A stretch of 64,000 nucleotides of DNA from Fagopyrum homotropicum (Eukaryota; Streptophyta; Magnoliopsida; Caryophyllales; Polygonaceae). Positions 44,302-59,469 of the stretch are shown here, one piece after another (the first letter of the stretch is position 1; every line of letters starts with the position of its first letter). A program made the translations under genes and the position numbers. The stretch is from contig BSWB01000005.1 of the NCBI GenBank assembly GCA_033239125.1, positions 48,096,993-48,160,992 of the forward strand, written 5' to 3'. Under the pieces are notes generated by a model. The model ran no database searches. It worked only from the letters and a program-made list of their open reading frames with translations, and had not been told where the DNA came from.

Positions 44302-47136
44302 TGTAACACCCAAAAATTTAATTTCCGTTTTATTTCGATATAAATCCAGAACTCAATCGGTTTGGAAGTTTGCGTCATCTCCGTCATTTTCTGTGGCACC
44401 GAGTTCTTCAATTCTCTTTACTTTTATTTTTACGAGATTTCTATTCATATAAAATATGTTGAATCAATATACCTTTTTATTCTTTATTTAAGCCATTCGG
44501 GCCCATTAACGACTTACCATTCGGGCCCATTAAGCTTGTCTTCCCCTCCTTACCTCTTACGTGAAACCTAACCCTAGCAACCTCCTTCTACCTTACGTGA
44601 AAGAAGATGACCCCTTCCCAAACCCTAACGTCCTTCCCCCCCTTCACGTGACAACAACCTCATCTCCCCTACCTACCACCATCGATGACAATGTGCCGAT
44701 GAGCCTCGCCGACCCTTCCTCGCCCTGTCCTCCCGAACGCAACAGCACCTTCACCGCGCCGCCAAGAGACCGCCTCCCTTCTTCTCCACTAGGTCGACAA
44801 CACCTTCGCCGCGCCGCCAGGAGACACATCAGGCCGCCTCCCTTCTTCTGCACTAGGCCGATAACAGCAGCGGAGGGACGTCCCAGAGCCTCTTCGATCG
44901 GAGCCTAGGATCCGAGCAGGCACGCTAGACCTTCCACGACCCACGTGTGGCAGCGTCGAGGCGCAAGGACGGCAACAAGAATGCAAGCATAGCGTCCTCA
45001 GACTGTAGGTGCGAGTGGCATCTGATCCGCTGGTGCGCCTTTCTCGGACTGCGAGTATGTCCCAACGACAGTAAGATCGTTCCGTTCGTCTTCCTCGTAT
45101 GTGCGAGCACGTTGAGCCGACTAGTTAAGTAAGGCATCACCCTCTTCTCTTCCGTACCCTCTCTATATATGTGCTGATGTGAGCCCGTTTGCATCTCGGG
45201 ACCGTGCATAACAAACCCTAGAAGATGGCTTGTGGAGCTGCTGCGTTTTCTGGGTTGTAAAGTGATGAACACCTAACTTCGGGTCCAAATTTAGATATGA
45301 AAGACTGCTGCGTTTTCGGATATGTTATTGTTGGAATTGTATAATATAACATACTGAAATTTGAGAGTATTCCGAGTTATAGTTTAGGAGATATGGTTCT
45401 CCAAATTTGGTTCCTCACGCAGTTTTTGTAAGTGTGCTAAAAATTCTAAGTGTTGAGAAAAACTGCTTGTGATACAGTTTTGTGAGATAAATTTGAATAG
45501 GTTATGTACCTCTTTTGGACTTGAATTTTGGATTTGTAATAGTTAGGATTACATACTAGAAGATATCAAAATTTTAGAAGATTTCATCAAAAGGTTTAGG
45601 AGTTATGAATTTTCAAAGTCGAGGATGTAAGCAGTTTTCTGGATGTTGCTGAAATTTGCCAAGTGCTGGAATTATCTGGTGTTGTGCAGTCATATTTGAA
45701 CTTAAGTTTGGATACCTCAGAAACATAATTCACCGTTCAAGTTTTAATATAAAATAGATGGATATGTATACTGTGATGTATCAAAAGTCGAGACCAATCC
45801 AACGGTTGGATCTGAATCTATAGGAACTCAAAGTCGACTGTTTGTGTAGTTTGGGAAATGACTCAGATTTTGCTAAGTATAGAATTTTTGGATTTTGTAT
45901 CCAACTTTGGAGATTTGTGTAGAAGTTGTTGTTGGGTATTTTTGAGATTTTCTTACTTCTATTAGCAGAGTGCATCATGTAGAAGACCTAGTTATTTTAT
46001 TTAGAATTTTTATATTTTTGTTCAGTTCTCATATCTAAAGCCAAAGTCGGACCTTAGCAACTTTTTATAAAAGTCAAGAATGTAGTTAACTATTCTAAAT
46101 CTTTAGCAAACTTTCCTTTGAGAGTTTTGAGTGTGGTTTTGACTCCGAAAGAATAGTTTGGAACTTTGTTATAGAATTTTATAGAGTTTCGGGATCAGGG
46201 GTAAAATGGTCATTTAACCATAAGGGTATTTTGGTAATTTCTTTTTGATAGATCATATATTTTAGAAGTTGGAGACTTCTAAGAAAGTGAGATACTTTAT
46301 TGATCCACTTGCCTTGTATAACAAGCGATGGAGTATTCTACGGTTGCTGACTGAATTGTGTTTTAGACAGTCGAGATTGATTCAGGTAAGTCCTTTGGGC
46401 TTACTTAGCTAGCTTTCATATATTAGTGCGAATAATGATAGTGGTGTTTGAATGATGTGTGTATATGTGTATTTCATACTAATTATCGACCGGCACACAT
46501 ATTTGGCCTAGGAGTAATGGGCAGTGGCATTCTGCTCAGTTAGCCCGAGGGCGCTGGGGGTTTCTTTCGGGACTAGTCCATACATGGTTTACGGGGACGC
46601 CACCGGCGGAGGTGTGCCAAACCATCACCAGTTGAATAAGGAACGGAGGCGAGAAATATTAAGATATCTCGTGCCACAACTTTTTAAACGGAATGAAGTG
46701 AATTACTTAACTTATCAAATAATAACCTGTTTGTGTGCCAGCATGATGATTGTTTTATTTTGCTTGAGTTGTGTTTGTGCTATTTTTATTCTACTTATAT
46801 TTGGATTGTTAGTTAACGGTTTATCCGTGTTGTAGACTCTGTAGAGATGGACAGTTGCAGAGAGATCCGGAACGGATGGTCAGCCGGGTCCACGTACTTA
46901 TTAGAGGGGAACGGGGAGTCTTCCGTTCAACTTGCATGTTATTAATATGATTATGTTTTGTGAGGCTGTCATGTGTTGAAGATTCATGTAAATATTGTTT
47001 TTTATTTTCAAAGAATTTAAATACATTTGTGCCTTGTTGTAAGATCCTAGTAAAAGTTGTTGTTAAACCAAGGTCGGGACCCATTGTGAGGTCCTAACCA
47101 GTGGCTCTCCGAGTTCCAAGAATTCGGGGTGTTACA
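44302..47136 (+). mobile_element. LTR of element H (about 2835 bp)
   Basis: Begins TGTAACACCC after the polypurine tract and ends AATTCGGGGTGTTACA. Two GGGCCCATTAA boxes (about 44497-44535) and AACCCTAGC (about 44569) precede a GC-rich region (44560-45130). A GGTCGGGACCCATTGTGAGG block at about 47070 is shared with F, E and G. No gene of the host is seen. The 5' partner and coding region are not recognised in the window. Confidence 0.82.
44497..44580 (+). promoter_or_regulatory. Site II-like and telo-box-like promoter elements in LTR-H
   Basis: Two copies of TTCGGGCCCATTAA about 30 nt apart, then AACCCTAGC. Site II (TGGGCC/T, GGCCCAWWW) and telo boxes (AAACCCTAA) are known promoter elements of plant ribosomal-protein and proliferation genes. 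Presence is direct; function is inferred. Confidence 0.5.
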
Positions 47137-47770
47137 AACAACATCCGACTTCAATCAACGGTAATAATTATCATCATTGAATGATGACATGTTCGAATCT
47201 CACGAGCCTAATGTCTGGCGGAGTCGGACACATTGTAGGTTCTGCATAGTAAGTTTACGTAACGCGAATGATATTCTTCTACACAATCGTACAATAAATG
47301 ATACGAGTATTTAGTAGATCTATCACCGTGTACATAATCTTTTTGTTGATACAGTTATCTAGAAAGAAATCATAGTAAAAATGAATAATTTCAAATACTA
47401 AAAAATAAAAAATAAAAATGAAATTAAGAACTGAATAAATTAGTTTCTTAATCTATGTCACAAAAATAAAGATAAAATAATTTCAGTATATATTTTGACT
47501 ATTTTAACATTTTAAAATTTTATTTTTATATAAGGCGAATAATTTATTTTATTTATCAAATTTACCTATATACATAATTATCATACGGAATAATTTAAGA
47601 ACCTAACTTTTGGGTACAGTGAATAGTAATTATCGGGCATTTTTCGCCGCACTTTCCTAGGGTTACCTCTGACCATTCTCCCATTGGAAAACCGAGAGAG
47701 ACAAAAGAAGAGAAGGATATTGGGTTCAAGCAACTGTGCTACCTCAGCGTTGGCGGCGCCGATGATTCAT

Positions 47771-47794
47771 TCGTAGGTATACTCGTAGGTATAC
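47771..47794. repeat. Perfect 12-bp tandem duplication
   Basis: TCGTAGGTATAC occurs twice back to back. Confidence 0.9.
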
Positions 47795-48064
47795 ACCCTA
47801 TCTCTTTCATTTTGTTTCGGATTCCTCTTTTTACGACCTCTCTTTCATTTTGGTTCTGGTTGTTGTTTTCATTTCCGTTGCGCTCAACTTGTCAGGTATA
47901 TGTATTTGTTGTTTGATTCCTTATGTTTTCTTGGTTAAAGTTTCGTTTAGAGATTTTGATCGTTTGTTACTTCTTCGTGCAATTCCTATTTCTAGTTATG
48001 GTGAATTTCCTCATTGATCTTTCTATTCGATTAAAATAGAATCAATGCAATCGAATTGAAATTC

Positions 48065-48179
48065 GTGCTCTCCTCCAAGAGGTAGAAGGTTTTCTTGATT
48101 TTAATTTCTTTTGACAAGTTTAGGTGATTGATCAAAGTTGACTGAAAACAGTGCTCTCCTCCAAGAGGTAGAAGGTTTT
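48065..48179. repeat. Pair of 29-bp direct repeats
   Basis: The identical 29-bp sequences at 48065-48093 and 48151-48179 (beginning GTGCTCTCCTCCAAGAGG) are separated by 57 bp and lie just outside LTR-D. CCTCCAAGAGG is itself nearly palindromic. Confidence 0.9.
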
Positions 48180-48189
48180 AAACTTATTT

Positions 48190-48951
48190 TGATAGCATGA
48201 ATTATAGTCTATATTTTGGGGCTTGTTTAGACGTTTTATCTTCAATAATCTGCATGTTTAGATGTATATTATATGATTATATTGTCGTTTCATCTAACTT
48301 TGCGGGAATCGAGGTCTACACCAAGTTTCGTTGTAATCGTAGGTAAAATGGCACGTTTTACATCAAAATGGAGCTAAAGGAGCTAAGAAATCATTGAAGC
48401 TACATTCAGGAGCTTAAGGAAGAATCCAGGAAACAAGGAATTAGATTAAAGATTCACTTTGGACCAGCTTTGAGAGATTTCACATTCAGTTTAGAGTCAC
48501 CTCGGTTAGCTACAGTACCACCTCGACCGAGGTGATCTTGAGGAGTGCCCCGACCGAGGCGAATACTCTAACACGGCGAGATATATTTTGTTTGGCTGAG
48601 ATCTTTTATTTTTGGAAGGAGAGATCTTATATTTTTTGGGCTGAATTTCTAGAAGGAAGATCATATATTTAGGAGATTTATTTTAGAGATAAGATATATT
48701 TTATTAGGAAATTATCTTTTAAGATATTTCCTATAAAATTATCTTAGGAAGATATTTATTTTAGGAGATATGGATATATTTAAAAGAAAATTATCTTTTT
48801 AAGATTTTTATCTTTGGAAGATAATTCTCCTATATAAAGAGTTGGATTTTCTACAATTCAACCATCTTCGGATCACCGAATGCTTATACATGTCTAGAGG
48901 GCTGATAGCATCCAACAATTACGGGATTTTCTCCGGAGTTTTGAATGAAGG
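48190..48951 (+). mobile_element. Left LTR of element D, first segment
   Basis: Begins TGATAGCATG, identical in start and nearly identical throughout to the right LTR at 63488. Contains the palindrome group at 48499-48560 (ACCTCGG, ACCTCGACCGAGGT 48520-48533, CCGAGG) and the TATA box TATATAAA at 48831-48838. Interrupted at 48951 by element E; continues at 59470. Confidence 0.92.
48947..48951. repeat. Target site duplication of element E, left copy
   Basis: GAAGG immediately before TGTAACACC; the right copy is at 59465-59469. Confidence 0.95.
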
Positions 48952-51518
<2,567 letters not shown>

Positions 51519-51545
51519 TCAGTGCCCCCTTAAAAGAAGTTTCGT
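51519..51545 (-). promoter_or_regulatory. Polypurine tract of element E
   Basis: On the minus strand CTTCTTTTAAGGGGG then CACTGA lies directly before the 3' LTR start. It resembles the H tract at 44276. Confidence 0.78.
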
Positions 51546-51725
51546 CCCGAAACTAAGATTGTTCCCCTTACTCGCACGTTTCCTTCGGTATATTTTAGTT
51601 TTCTCGACATTTTTGTTTTCTATCAAGTAGCTACTCAGGCATCAAACAAACAAGTAACACAGAATCACTCAAATCAATGTGAAAACCTGAAAGGTCAAAC
51701 AACACAACATCCGAGTACTAACTCG
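51546..51725 (-). other. 3' untranslated stretch of element E
   Basis: Between the pol stop and the polypurine tract; includes an AGTTTCGGGACGAAACT inverted repeat at about 51538-51554 (minus strand). No ORF. Confidence 0.6.
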
Positions 51726-53376
51726 TCAAACAGAAGTAACCTCTAACCCCGCAAAGAACTCGGGATAGTTACGTCTAATACTCTCCTCCGTCTCCCAAGT
51801 GGCCTCATCAGCTCCTCTCCTAGACCATTGGATCCTCAGCATAGGTATCTCCTTGGATCGCAGACGTCTGTACTGCGCTCCAAGATGGCTACTAGGTACT
51901 CCACAAATGTATGGTCAGGCTCAACTGTCAGATCCTCATGGCTGATAACGTGTCTCGGATCCGGAATGTACTCTCTCAACTGAGATACATGAAAAACCGG
52001 ATGAACATTCTCTAACCTCGGCGGTAGTGCTAATCTGTAGGCCACCTCCCCAACTCTCTCTAAGATCTCAAAAGGTCCGACATATCGGGGACTCAGCTTC
52101 CCCTTAATGCCAAAACGCCTGACTCCTCTCGTAGGTGACACTCTCAGCCACACCTGAGCACCCACTCTAAACTCCAAAGGTCGACGTCTTTTGTCGGCGT
52201 AGGACTTCTGACGACTCTGAGCTGCTAACATCCGCTCTCGGACTAGGGCAATCCGAGCGATGTCATCCTGTATCTGATCTGGAGCTACTCCATCAACTCT
52301 GCTGGGCTCATCCCAACATAATGGTGTACGACATCTCCGCCCGTACAAAGCCTCATAAGGAGCCATCCCAATAGATGCGTGCCAACTATTATTATATGAA
52401 AACTCTACTAGTGGAAGATGGTCTGGCCATACCTGTCCCGAATCTAGTACACACGCCCGAAGCATGTCCTCTAAGGTCTGAATGGTCCTCTCAGACTTTC
52501 CGTCTGTCTGTGGATGATAGGCTGTAGTGAAGTGGAGACTCGTCCCCAAAACAGTATGTACTTGCTGCCAAAATCTCGAGGTAAAACGTCCATCTCTGTC
52601 GGAGACGATAGTCCTCGGTACCCCATGGAGTCTCACAATATGTCTGCTGAACTCCTCAGTCAGACGACTCACCGGCCACGTTTCCTTAATCGGAATGAAA
52701 CGTGCGGTCTTCGTCAGGCGGTCTACCACTACCCAAATAGCATCAAATCCTCTGCTGAGTCTCAAACAAGTGACAAAATCCATAGATATATCCTCCCACT
52801 TCCACTGTGGTACTAGAAGTGGGTGGAGCTCCCCTCCAGACCTACGGTGCTCGATCTTGACCTGCTGGCAGGTCGCGCACTGAGCTACATACCGAGTCAC
52901 ATCGGGCTTCAAACCACCCCACCAGAAGGACCGTCTGACATCCTTGTACATCTTACTCGCTCCAGGATGTACTGAGTATGGGGTAGCATGAGCCTCACTG
53001 AGTATCCTCTGTCTCAACTCACTATCTGACGGCACACAGACGCGGTCCTGACGTCTCATCACTCCATCTGCACCAATAGTAAACTGTGGGGCCTCATCTC
53101 GAGACATCCTGTCTCGGATCCTGATCAAAGTAGGGCAAGTCTCCTGCTTCTGTCGGATCTCATCCAACAGATCAGGAAGTAACTCCATGGTAGCCAACTG
53201 ACCATCAGTATCGGGAAACTGAATCTCTATGTCCAACCAGGCCAAGTCCCTCTACAACTGTGGTTGTACTGTCAACCGGGCTATCGCCCTCTCCCTAGGC
53301 GTCTTCCGGCTCAAAGCATCAGCTACCACATTCGCCTTTCTGGGGTGGTAAAGGATCTCAAGGTCGAAGTCCTTGA
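51726..53376 (-). pseudogene. Integrase and chromodomain of element E
   Basis: Zinc finger (HPGASKMYKDV...CATCQQ, about 52975-52860), catalytic Asp in SMDFVT, Asp in VSDRDGRF and Glu in GKSERTIQTLE, then the GPFEIL module (about 52060) and a chromodomain whose EATWETEE signature reads in a shifted frame (about 51800). Lesions: TAG where Gln is expected at about 53253, upstream of the zinc finger, and a frameshift at about 51890 at the start of the chromodomain. In intact relatives the chromodomain steers integration to heterochromatin. Confidence 0.88.
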
Positions 53377-55506
53377 TCAACCTAACCACCGCCTCTGGCG
53401 GTTATTCAACTCTCTCTGAGTGAATATGTACTTCAGACTCTTGTGGTCTGTAAAGATCTGACATGTCGCCCCATAGAGATAGTGACGCCAAATCTTAAGA
53501 GCATGGACTACTGCAGCCAACTCTAGATCATGTGTGGGGTAGTTCTCCTCATACGTCTTCAACTGTCGAGACGCATAGGCTATGACCTTACCCCTCTGCA
53601 TCAAAACACACCCCAAGCCCAGCTTGGATGCATCACTGTATAGCACAAAGTCATCAATACCCTCAGGCTGTGCTAAAATCGGAGCGGACGTCAATCTCCT
53701 CTTCAGCTCCTCAAAACTCTGCTGACACGGCTCAGACCAGACAAATCGAGTGGTCTTCCTCAGAAGACAAGTAAGTGGTCGGGCAATCAAAGAAAACCCT
53801 TCCACAAACCGGCGGTAGTAACCTGCTAAACCTAGAAAGCTGCGAACCTCCTTAACATTCTTAGGAGGTTGCCAAGAAGATACGGACTCGATCTTCGCCG
53901 GATCGACCTTAATACCCTCAGCAGTCACCACGTGACCTAGGAAAGCCACCTCTGACATCCAAAACTCACACTTGGATAGCTTAGCATACAGCTGGCTATC
54001 CTGTAGAATCTGCAGTACTGTCCTCAAGTGTCCGGCATGCTCCTCTCGACTCCTAGAGTAGACTAGGATGTCGTCAATGAAGACTACTACAAACTGGTCT
54101 AAGAAGTCAATGAATATCCCATTCATCAACTCCATGAACACCGCTGGTGCATTAGTGAGCCCAAATGGCATCACTACGAACTCATAATGACCATACCTAG
54201 TCCGGAATGCCGTCTTAGGTATGTCCTGATCTCTCACCCTCAACTGGTGGTAACCTGACCTCAAGTCTATCCTCGAGAACACAGACGCTCCATGCAACTG
54301 GTCCAACAGGTCATCGATGCGGGGTAATGGGTACTTGTTCTTGATGGTCACCTTGTTCAGCTCTTTGTAGTCTATGCACAGCCTCATCGATCCGTCCTTC
54401 TTCTTCACAAACAACACTGGTGCACCCCAAGGAGACACACTAGGGCGTATGAAACCCTTCTCTGCTAGCTCCTCTAACTGCTTCTTCAGCTCAAGCAACT
54501 CTATAGGTGCCATACGGTACGGAGCCTTCGAGATAGGTCTCGTGCCCGGCTCCAAGTCAATGCTGAAATCAACGCTCTTCTGTGGGGGTAGTCCTGGCAG
54601 GTCATCACTGAATACCTCTGCAAACTCGCATGCAACAGGTATCTCCTCTATAGTCAGACTCTTGCTTTCCTTCATGGCATAACACCAGAAGGCTTCGCAA
54701 CCCTGTGCTATCAGTCTCGCTGCTCTCACTGCATTGATAACTGTACCTGACTTTCCGAGGTCCCAACCTCGGAATATTACTCTATGGCCCTCCTCCGTGG
54801 CAACGGTCACTGTCCTCCTACCAATGTCTAGGACTGCTCCGTGTTTCCTCATCCAGTCTATCCCCAAAATGACATCCTCATGAGCTAAGGGCATGACTAG
54901 AAAATTGACTAGCCAGTCTCGATCTCCCATGCGAACAGGACATCCAAAGATCTCTCTAGTCCCTCTTACCTTACTCCCATCAGGTAAGCCTATCATAAAA
55001 GCTATCCCCTCTACAGTAGCTAAGGACAACCTATCTACGCATGCATCAGATATGAAGGAGTGTGTAGCACCCGTATCAAATAAAACTCGTACAGGTAAGT
55101 CATAAATTTGGATCGTACCTATGGCAGTCGGTGCATCTGGCTGATCAGCATCTCTCAACTCAAACACTCGTGCCTGAGCTCCTCTAGTATCAGCCACACT
55201 ACCACGTCCTCTGCCCCGACCTGATCCCTGCATAGAACTCTGTGGTGGTGTGTGTCCTGAAGCCCTGTAAGACTGCTGCTGACTAGGAGCTCTGTACTGC
55301 TGCTGCTGACTAGGAGTCTGGTACTGTGGCGGTCTCTGTACACTCCCTGATAAGCCTGCAAGAGAAGAACCCTGCTGAGATGGAGCCTTGCCCTGACGGC
55401 AGAATGCAGCTTTATGTCCAACCTTACCGCACTGGAAGCAAGTCACTGCTGGCTTCGTGCAGTTTGATCGGATATGCCCAAAGCTATTGCAATTGTGGCA
55501 CTGCAA
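53377..55506 (-). pseudogene. Zinc knuckles, protease, RT and RNase H of element E (709-codon open frame)
   Basis: A single open frame. Two knuckles: CHNCNSFGHIRSNC and CFQCGKVGHKAAFC (residues about 3-36). Gln-rich linker. Protease active site DTGATHS (about 144-150). RT from about 310 with FSRIDLRSGYHQLR and FIDDILVYS. RNase H with YSDASKLGLGCVLMQ and TDHKSLKYIF. It ends early at 53377 because one base is lost next to RRW, so integrase lies in another frame. Read as one lesion in an otherwise intact pol. Confidence 0.9.
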
Positions 55507-56654
55507 GCCACCAGTTGAAGTCTGACCAGTAGTTGTATGACTCTGTCGCCCCTGAGTCTGTCCCGTCCAAAAGCAGCTACTCCTGAACTACCACTAGCAT
55601 AACCTATCCTCTACAGCTTATCCGGCCTGTCTGACTGAGCACCTCTCCTCGACACTGGTCTGTCTCTCTCATACGCAGATGCTCTATCCTGATAGTCTGA
55701 CAAAGTCTCACAGCGAAATCCTGCCAGGTAGGACCGAGTGCTCTCTCTCAATCTCCTCGAAAAAAGATATACATGCTGCTCCTCAAGAGGTGCAGCTGGT
55801 CCAAGCAGTGTCAGTTCCTTCTGGAACTTCTTGATGGCAGCAGCAATTGGAATGTCCTCAAACCCAGCCTCAATGAAGTCCTGGAATCTCTCTCTCCTCA
55901 ACGAGACAGGGCAGTATCTGTCTCTAACAATGCTCCTCATCTGCTCCCAACTGGTGACTCGACTACGCATGGTCCGCCACCAGGAATGAGCATCTCCAAT
56001 GAAGCAGGTTTGCACACAGTCTACCTGCCGATCCTCTGGACAGCGTATTGCCTCTAACGCAGTCTCTACCTGCCCAATCCAGTGCTCCACCTCCAATCCT
56101 ATCTCTCCATTATATGAGGGGACCTTCTGAGAGTTGAAAGCCTTCAACCACTCATCCGGTCTCAGAGCTCTAGACCCAATAGGAGCTCTATCAGCCACAA
56201 CTCTCCTCTCAGGTACAGCTGGCACCTGAGGCGCTCCCTGTGTCACCTGAACAGATCTAACCGGTACGGGTGGTACCTGGGTAAGTCTCTCTGTCCTAGC
56301 AGCCTCCTCCATACGCTCAACGTAGGCTCGGTACTCTCTGTACTCAGTCGCTCCAATGGAAACACGTCCTGACTCTGTCGAACGTGCTCTCTGTGCTCCA
56401 GACCTAGCAACGGTCTCGTTCCTGACCTCAGGACCAACACTCTCAGCTACTTCCTCCACTCCAGCCTCTGGCATGATCACTGCTGGGGGATCCTCTCGTG
56501 GGGCTCAACCTCGACCTCGGGCTAGTGGGGGTCTACCTCCACGGCCGTGTCCTCTAACTGTAGGGGTCCTATCTCCCCTACCTAGTCCAGCTGGAGGGAG
56601 AGGTGGACGACCTCTGCCTCGACCAGTAGCTAGCGTAGCTCTAGTACGTGCCAT
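55507..56654 (-). pseudogene. gag: gag of element E, one stop and frame breaks
   Basis: Starts at 56654 (MARTRAT), Arg/Gly/Pro-rich N-terminus, TGA at 56505-56507 where CGA is expected, then an open stretch to 55611. That stretch has the capsid-like domain (FIGDAHSWWRTM, DRYCPVSLRRERFQDFIEAGFE, HVYLFSRRLRESTRSYLAGF). Frame shifts between about 55615 and 55540 separate it from the zinc knuckles. The CGA-to-TGA change is what deamination of a methylated CpG gives. Confidence 0.87.
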
Positions 56655-56909
56655 CTGCGCAAGAATAATAACTATAATTACTACTAGCTGAAAGTCCAAA
56701 AGTCCAACTACAGTAACCTAAAGTCCAACTAAGCATACTGAGATCCGCGGTAGTAGTGGTGGTCAGCCGTACTTTTCTATTCCCAACCAGACTATGCATG
56801 CATTTAAAACTAAAAATTTTCTTTTTAAAACTCAGACCCCTTTTCGGGTTCTGTTTAAAACTTATTCGGTCTTTCAGAAGATTCCAAGTGTCATTGTTGC
56901 CAACCTAGA
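56655..56909 (-). other. 5' leader of element E
   Basis: Noncoding between primer site and gag; no other feature seen. Confidence 0.7.
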
Positions 56910-56921
56910 GCTCTGATACCA
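56910..56921 (-). promoter_or_regulatory. Primer binding site of element E (initiator Met tRNA type)
   Basis: Minus strand TGGTATCAGAGC, 3 nt from the LTR end. This is the standard primer site of many plant Ty3 and Ty1 elements. Confidence 0.92.
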
Positions 56922-56924
56922 TGT

Positions 56925-58224
56925 TGTAACACCCCAAATTCTCAGAACTCGGAGTATTACTGGTTAGGACCTCACAATGGGTCCCGACCTCAGTTTGACA
57001 ACAACATTACTAGGATCTTGCAACAAGACACAAATAAAGAAACCGAAATTCATAAAAACCATGTTTTTAGAGTAATGAATGCAACACTGTCTAGCAGCCT
57101 AACGTACTTAAACAAAAGAAAAGAACAACTGTCTTAACCAAAAGAAAGGAAAGACAAAACAACCCCAACCCCGTTCTAAGGAGTACGGAGACCCGGCTGA
57201 CCACTACTTCCGGATCACTCAGCTGCTGATCTGACCTGTGGTAAATCTAAAACAACAACAAGGAGAACCATTAGCTAGTTATCTAAATATTAGCAGAGTA
57301 ATAGTAGCACAATCACACTCAGATAAACATAAACACTCAACATGCTTTCAAACAAGTCCGTTTTATTATCTTGCTTTAATTTACTCGTTCACTCTAGTGA
57401 TACTTATTTTGTGACACGAGGGATTCCCAAACCTCGCCTCCGCCCCCATGTAACCATCAGGAATGGATCCGATGCATCTCACCTTGTACCTGCATGGTCT
57501 GGGTATAGAGAACCTCCCAGTCTCCTGTCAGAGCTGGGCAGTGATGTCACGGCCCGTTATACATACACTTGGCCTTAAACGTAATAATAACAGTCGTCCT
57601 AGCAAGTTATTATTTTAAATCACGCAATAGCACCCACCACTACTATCACTCAACTAACATTCAGAAACTGGCTAAGTAAGTCGCAAGGACTTACCTGAGT
57701 CAAAATACACTCTAACACATCTCAAACAGTCCGTACTCGTGGTAACTCAAACGCCTGTCAAATAAGGCATGTGTATCAAAACCACATCTCGATGTCCAAC
57801 CTCATGCGAAGGAATTATGGAAAAAGCTCTCTTATGGTAAAAGACCTTTTTACCCTTGGTATCGTAATTTCTCGAAGTTTATTCTCAAATTCTATTAATT
57901 CTTTCCTTAACTTAATTTCCAAAAATTATGTCTCTCGGATAGCTATTTATGGTTATAAGGTCAAAACTCGAGACAACTCCAAGAAGGACAACATTCTTTT
58001 TCTCCGGTTACTAAAATATGCTACTACATATTTTATACCGTCAAACATGTTTTTACCCGTTCTCCTCAACTCACCTATATCCACATAAATTCATAACTCT
58101 CAACGTACTTATATACGTAACCCACATTTTACTTACCTATGCATACCACTCTTACTCTTATATAAATAAACCTACACATATCCATCATATACATCTATAT
58201 ATATACACACGGCCACTGTACTTA

Positions 58225-58302
<78 letters not shown>

Positions 58303-58364
58303 TATACCCAACTCATCCCAACTCGTAAATCTATCTAAATACGTATACACGCACATTTTACCTA

Positions 58365-58399
<35 letters not shown>

Positions 58400-59464
58400 T
58401 TATGTGTGCCTAGCTTAATCGATTCATCAATCTATAAACTTGTATAACAGCAACTGAGGACACATCTGTACATATTTTATATAACATTCCTCTCTTGAAC
58501 AATTTACATCTATATGTACAAAAATTACGTACGCTACACAAGCAGCACTCACCTCTTACACCACGTCACGCCTCAGCAGCGGTTTCGGCGTTGGACTTCA
58601 GTCGATCGAGCAGTGCCGGGTCGGTCTCTATGCGGCGACAATTCGGACGGCGACGACGGTGACCTAGGTGGTCGATAGCGGCGTGCGGTGCTGCTGCAGA
58701 AAAGCCGAAGGGGGATGCAGTGAGTAGCGGTTCGAGAGGCGAGAAAAGGAAGGCGGAAAGGAAGGGAAGCCAAGGCCTTACCGGTGTTACTGTGGCGGAC
58801 GGCGGAAGGCGACGCGGCTTGGTGGCGGTGACAGTCTGCAGTCGACGCTACGGGAAGAGAGGGGTTAGGCCAGTGAGTCGATAGAAAGGGGCGAAGATAA
58901 GCGAGGTAGGGTTGGTGGCTCACTTGGTGGTCGATAAGGTCGGCGGCGGCAAGCCTGGTGGTGGAGGGCGGTGACCGGCTCGTCACGGCTGCTTACTGGT
59001 GGTTGCTTCAACGTACAGGAGGTGTGGTAGAGAGGGAGGTCAGTAAATACGTGGTTTGTGGAGTCGGAAGAGATGCGGCAGGATTAGTGGAAAAGGGTTA
59101 GGTTAGTAGTGTGATTAGATTAGGGTTAATTAATGGGCTTAGGGTAATGGGCCGACTGTTTGGGCCCAAGTGGGACTATTGAGCGGTTAGCTCATGAAAA
59201 AAAAAATGCGGAACTCGTAGCTCGTAAATTTTGTGCGGAAATTTATATAATACGGAATTAAATTCCGTATTTATAAATTATTATTATTTTTATTTTAAAA
59301 ACGTAAATTATTTCCGGTCATTTACTTTATCATTTTATGTGAATCTAGATCACATAAAATGATAGAACTAACTCGTTTTATTTACTTATTTATTTATTTA
59401 CGATTGTCTCATCGGACTTTGGTTAATTTCAATTTACCGGAACTTAAAATTTTCGGTTATTACA
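56925..59464 (-). mobile_element. 5' LTR of element E
   Basis: Same ends and order as 48952-51518. It adjoins the primer site at 56921 and the target duplication GAAGG at 59465. The ORF at 58573-58986 corresponds to the one at 50627-51040. Confidence 0.93.
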
Positions 59465-59469
59465 GAAGG
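59465..59469. repeat. Target site duplication of element E, right copy
   Basis: GAAGG directly after the LTR end TTATTACA. Confidence 0.95.

Larger units (their letters stand above)
47137..48189. other. Apparently non-repetitive DNA between H and D
   Basis: Not matched by any other part of the window. It holds an AT-rich left half and, from about 47600, a pyrimidine-rich stretch with CCTAGGGTTACC (about 47657) and an AGAGAGACAAAAGAAG run, like a plant promoter and 5' leader. No ORF with recognisable product follows before LTR-D at 48190. It could be the promoter or first exon of a host gene cut off by element D; this is a guess. Confidence 0.4.
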
